From the NCBI GenBank assembly GCA_002716625.1, contig PBAS01000063.1:1-64000 (forward strand): DNA of 64,000 nucleotides, written 5' to 3'. The notes below the pieces were generated by a model. The model worked only from the letters and a program-made list of their open reading frames with translations. It did no database searches and was not told the DNA's origin. How positions within the stretch are numbered: the first letter of the stretch is position 1; each line of letters starts with the position of its first letter. Positions 61,182 to 64,000 of the stretch are shown piece after piece. Source of the stretch: Phycisphaeraceae bacterium (GTDB lineage: Bacteria > Planctomycetota > Phycisphaerae > Phycisphaerales > Phycisphaeraceae). Position numbers and translations under genes: made by a program.

Positions 61182-61709
61182 CTAAATGCCCCAACGGTGT
61201 ACACGAGGGTCTGCGGGCTCCTCGCAGTACAGTTTCGCCAGTTCTAAGTAACGACCACTACCGTAAGCCATTGATTCCTTTTCTCGTTGAGTGGTTTGGC
61301 GCACGATTTTACCTGGCATACCCATGACCACAGAGTAGTCAGGCACCTGCATACCCGGAGGCAAAAGCGCCCCAGCCGCAATTAAACAACCTTTTCCAAT
61401 ACGGGTTCCAGATAACAAAGTGGCATGCATCCCAACCAAGGTGCCACCACCAACACTGCTGCCGTGCAGTAGTGCACTATGGCCGATGATTACATGGCTA
61501 CCAATCACATTGTCTACATCATAGTCACAATGGATAACAGCATTATCCTGAACGTTGGTACCCCTTCCAATACTGATCGCAGCAACATCGCCGCGAATTG
61601 ACGCACCGAACCAAATGTTCACATCATCCGCTAACGTCACATCACCGAAAACCCTTGCAGTATCAGCAATGTAAGCGCCTTGGATTAATTGGAATGCGGG
61701 TGTGGACAT
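61182..61709 (-). CDS. Gamma-carbonic-anhydrase-like left-handed beta-helix protein
   Basis: 175 residues of the YrdA/PaaY/Cam family. Hexapeptide repeats start at about residue 15 (VFGDVTLADDVNIWFGASIRGD). The metal-binding histidines lie in NAVIHCD and IIGHSALLHGSSVGGGTLVG. Short YrdA-like forms may be carbonic anhydrases, or thioesterase- or carnitine-related; activity cannot be told. The start ATG follows the nadB stop after one base (TGAAATG), so it is translationally coupled to nadB. Confidence 0.88.
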   Translation of the reverse strand: MSTPAFQLIQGAYIADTARVFGDVTLADDVNIWFGASIRGDVAAISIGRGTNVQDNAVIHCDYDVDNVIGSHVIIGHSALLHGSSVGGGTLVGMHATLLSGTRIGKGCLIAAGALLPPGMQVPDYSVVMGMPGKIVRQTTQREKESMAYGSGRYLELAKLYCEEPADPRVHRWGI

Positions 61710-61710
61710 T

Positions 61711-63387
61711 TCAAATCTCAGTATTAACAGGTTGGTCCACTGTCATGGTTGATGGCTCAACCTCACCAAACTGCCAAACATCGTGTACCCGGTACTCATC
61801 GGTAGGTACCGGATAGTCCAGGCGGTAATGCGTACCACGACTTTCGCATCTCCACCGGGCGGCACGTGTGATCATGGCGCCGACGAGCAGCATGTTCTGT
61901 GCTTGCCACCCATCAACATCGTCAAAGATCTTGTCCAGTGTGTACCGTGCCCAAAAATCAAACATCTCCGCAACCTCCACAAGTCGGTCACCATCACGCT
62001 CAATGCCAACATGCCGCCACATCACCGACCTCAAGCTAGATCGCACATCTGAAACATCTAATTCAGAGCGATCTGATGATGGAATAGCTGAGACAATTTT
62101 GATCGGCACACGACTCTGGGATGATTCGAGCATCTCCAAGCTGCAGTGACCACAAATCTGACCAAATACCAGGCCTTCAAGCAAGCTATTGCTTGCTAGT
62201 CGATTTGCACCGTGTAACCGGGTACATGCAACCTCCCCACATGCATATAATCCTTCCACATTGGTTCGACCAAATTGATCTGTTAACACGCCGCCAATCA
62301 TATAATGAGCCGCAGGTTGAATAGGTATCGGATCAGCCCCCGGCTCAATATCAAAGTCTTTGAGGACCGCTGAAATACCCGGGAATCGCTCTTTAAATTT
62401 TGGTGCTGTAATTGGACTGCAGTCAAGATATACCTGCGTATGGCCCGTCTTGCGAAGCTGCGTCAAAATTGCGCGGGATACCACATCACGTGGGGCTAAT
62501 TCAGCCTGATCATGGTAATCAGGCATAAACCGGTAGCCATCACGATCTACCAGAAGTCCCCCTTCACCACGGACTGCCTCGGTGATCAATGACCGTGATG
62601 CACCGGCCACATAGAGTGTCGTTGGATGAAACTGAATAAATGCCATGTCTGCTAATTTCGCCCCCGCCCGGTAAGCCACCGCAAAGCCATCGCCCGTCGC
62701 ATCCGCAGCATTTGTTGATTCTCGATATACCTGTCCCAACCCACCACTGGCTAAGATCGTGGCCGACGCCCAAATAACCTGCAAGCCAAATATAGGGTGA
62801 TGGGTAATAGCTCCAATACAACGAGGCGAATGACCATCAACTGTAATAAGATCTAACACGAAGCAATTTTCAAACAGACGAATCCTGTCATTTTCCGCAA
62901 CTAGGCGGCGAAGAGTGGTGGCCAATACCCGACCCGTAGCATCACCATCGGCGTGGACAATACGCGAGTTAGTATGTGCCCCTTCACGGCCTAAAGCCAA
63001 TGTTGACCCACCGCCTGCAGCCGCGAGGTCGAACTGCATGCCCCGGTCAATCAATTCCCGAATACATAATGGCGCTGCTTCAACAACTGTCTTTACAGCT
63101 TGTGGATCACACAGATCTGCACCTGCATCCAACGTGTCCTGGATATGAGATTCAAATGAATCTGCAGGATCAAGCACTGCAGCAATGCCACCTTGCGCCC
63201 AATAAGTGTTTGATCCACACAGTTTTCCCTTGGCCGCGACAATCACCTCACCACTTTCAGCTGCGGTCAAAGCTGCACACTGACCGGCGACCCCTTGGCC
63301 AATCACCAACACTTCCGTGAAAATTTGCGGTAATAACGCGGCACGGAAGGGAATTAAATATCGGCGCTCGTCGAATATGTGATGCAT
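61711..63387 (-). CDS. nadB: L-aspartate oxidase
   Basis: 558 residues, first enzyme of de novo NAD synthesis: aspartate plus an electron acceptor to iminoaspartate. FAD-binding opening TEVLVIGQGVAGQCAALTAA; SNTYWAQGGIAAVL; LGREGAHTNSRIVHADGDAT with the NadB-specific His/Arg block that separates it from fumarate reductase; FIQFHPTTLY; AAHYMIGGVLTDQFGRTNVE; CTRLHGANRLASNSLLEGLV. The C-terminal helical domain is complete. About 22 extra N-terminal residues precede the dinucleotide fold. nadA and nadC are not adjacent. Confidence 0.95.
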   Translation of the reverse strand: MHHIFDERRYLIPFRAALLPQIFTEVLVIGQGVAGQCAALTAAESGEVIVAAKGKLCGSNTYWAQGGIAAVLDPADSFESHIQDTLDAGADLCDPQAVKTVVEAAPLCIRELIDRGMQFDLAAAGGGSTLALGREGAHTNSRIVHADGDATGRVLATTLRRLVAENDRIRLFENCFVLDLITVDGHSPRCIGAITHHPIFGLQVIWASATILASGGLGQVYRESTNAADATGDGFAVAYRAGAKLADMAFIQFHPTTLYVAGASRSLITEAVRGEGGLLVDRDGYRFMPDYHDQAELAPRDVVSRAILTQLRKTGHTQVYLDCSPITAPKFKERFPGISAVLKDFDIEPGADPIPIQPAAHYMIGGVLTDQFGRTNVEGLYACGEVACTRLHGANRLASNSLLEGLVFGQICGHCSLEMLESSQSRVPIKIVSAIPSSDRSELDVSDVRSSLRSVMWRHVGIERDGDRLVEVAEMFDFWARYTLDKIFDDVDGWQAQNMLLVGAMITRAARWRCESRGTHYRLDYPVPTDEYRVHDVWQFGEVEPSTMTVDQPVNTEI

Positions 63388-63459
63388 GGTAGTGTCGAGG
63401 ATGCGTTGTGGAATGTCATAACATTCTAACGCAGTTGGTCCGGTGCTACAGTAGATGCA

Positions 63460-63933
63460 CTACGGCGCCAACTGTCCCGTTGCTGAATAGGCGACTGCTG
63501 GCAATGGAATTCCTGAATCTGTGAGGATCCGGCGTATTTGTCCCGGCGGTTCATACCGCACCGAGCCCCGAATATGATAGGTGGCTTCAGCCACCGCCTG
63601 CCCCTTAGTGGCAAATGCGGCCGACAACCGAAGCTCCTGAATCCCCTTTGCTGCCAACATCTGTTGTAGCTTGTCATCAAAAGTGAAGCTGTGGTTGGGG
63701 TCTAATAACATCATATACTCACTGGCAACCAACGGTAGGGGCACATCATTAGGGTTCTGCACCCGAATCATTGCATGGACAACCACACCTTCCTCGCTTT
63801 GTTCGGCCAAGGTCACCCGCGTCACGTCAACCATCGGCGGCTCGACCCGTTTTGAAAATTGAACCAACGCACAGCCACCCAATTGTGGTAGAACCAGAAG
63901 ACCTAATACAAAAAACATTCTATTCATGATCAT
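63460..63933 (-). CDS. LEA14-like (LEA2/WHy domain) lipoprotein
   Basis: 157 residues. A lipoprotein signal ends in the lipobox LPQLGGCALV (Cys about 21). VRVTLAEQSEEGVVVHAMIR and VQNPNDVPLPLVASEYMMLL are the WHy/LEA2 beta-sandwich core (N-P-N/D motif), with LSAAFATKGQAVAEATYHIRG near the end. Family members bind or stabilise in desiccation responses or act as envelope lipoproteins; role here unknown. GGA overlaps the stop codon of the preceding partial gene, indicating translational coupling. Confidence 0.75.
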   Translation of the reverse strand: MIMNRMFFVLGLLVLPQLGGCALVQFSKRVEPPMVDVTRVTLAEQSEEGVVVHAMIRVQNPNDVPLPLVASEYMMLLDPNHSFTFDDKLQQMLAAKGIQELRLSAAFATKGQAVAEATYHIRGSVRYEPPGQIRRILTDSGIPLPAVAYSATGQLAP

Positions 63934-63936
63934 TTC

Positions 63937-63999
63937 CTACTGTGATGATTCTGTAACCACCGAAGTGATCTCTGGCTCTAATACACCCCGTATTTTTGG
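63937..63999 (-). CDS. C-terminal end of a gene cut by the window edge
   Basis: A minus-strand frame enters at the right edge and ends after 20 codons in TAG (residues PKIRGVLEPEITSVVTESSQ). It lies four bases upstream of the LEA14-like ATG, and the stop overlaps that gene's Shine-Dalgarno, which is why I consider it coding. Too short to identify. Confidence 0.4.
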   Translation of the reverse strand, partial: PKIRGVLEPEITSVVTESSQ

Positions 64000-64000
64000 C

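Noticed and set aside
1-64000. CRISPR array, prophage, insertion sequence, rRNA or tRNA
   Set aside because: No regularly spaced repeats, transposase or phage structural genes, or tRNA T-loop consensus outside coding frames were seen; a tRNA scan would be the decisive check.

Overview
The window looks like chromosomal DNA of a free-living, probably marine member of the Planctomycetota, most likely Phycisphaerae-like. This is inferred from gene content and architecture only. The clues are a split, b6-type cytochrome bc complex with a membrane HEAT-repeat protein, a giant zinc-ribbon signal peptidase I, several HEAT/TPR proteins, two phytanoyl-dioxygenase-like proteins, sialidase-like beta-propellers, a sugar-phosphate isomerase/epimerase-like TIM barrel, and housekeeping genes scattered singly rather than in conventional operons. 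Shine-Dalgarno motifs are present before many genes but absent before others, and TTG/GTG starts are common. I saw no prophage, insertion sequence, CRISPR array, rRNA or tRNA.

Layout. Positions 1-6 kb: the last 35 codons of nuoC, a LOG-family protein, isocitrate dehydrogenase, a phytanoyl-type dioxygenase, and leuA behind a long leader with mutually exclusive hairpins. Positions 6-16 kb: a propeller hydrolase-like protein, a 1.2-kilo-residue AsmA-like protein, a zinc-ribbon membrane protein, and a run mlaF-mlaD-apgM. Positions 16-25 kb: signal peptidase I, a lone nuoH, a threonine aldolase plus class V aminotransferase pair (glycine/glyoxylate metabolism), an aldo-keto reductase, a sialidase-like protein and a TlpA-like thioredoxin. 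Positions 25-35 kb: hslU without hslV, a GT39-like membrane glycosyltransferase, a C45 acyltransferase plus dioxygenase pair, a small membrane protein, an MFS exporter divergent from an RraA-like protein, and an SDR. Positions 35-43 kb: def-fmt, an HU/IHF protein, bioF, an Mrp ATPase, a Spy-like secreted protein, and pyrC flanked by small membrane proteins. Positions 43-51 kb: a sugar isomerase-like protein, a LecA-like lectin-domain protein, a second aldo-keto reductase, a PilZ protein, a HEAT/TPR protein, a BtpA-like protein, a GGQ release-factor-like protein and a CPBP protease. Positions 51-55 kb: cbpA-clpB and a ComM fragment. Positions 55-64 kb: the quinol:cytochrome c oxidoreductase cluster (HEAT protein, ferredoxin-Rieske fusion, cytochrome b N-half, cytochrome b C-half), then hisA, a gamma-carbonic-anhydrase-like protein, nadB, a LEA14-like lipoprotein and the tail of one more gene.

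The most striking system is the bc complex at 55.9-60.3 kb. Its Rieske subunit carries an N-terminal [4Fe-4S] ferredoxin domain on what should be the cytoplasmic side. The b6-like cytochrome b has a cysteine where cytochrome b6 covalently binds the extra heme c_n near the cytoplasmic quinone site. Together these suggest, as inference, a direct ferredoxin-to-quinone or quinone-to-ferredoxin route through the complex. Second is the leuA leader, which shows the parts expected of ribosome-mediated attenuation. Third is an isolated, near-perfect intrinsic terminator with a purine-rich, SD-like tract downstream of clpB, which may mark an unannotated small RNA or small protein.
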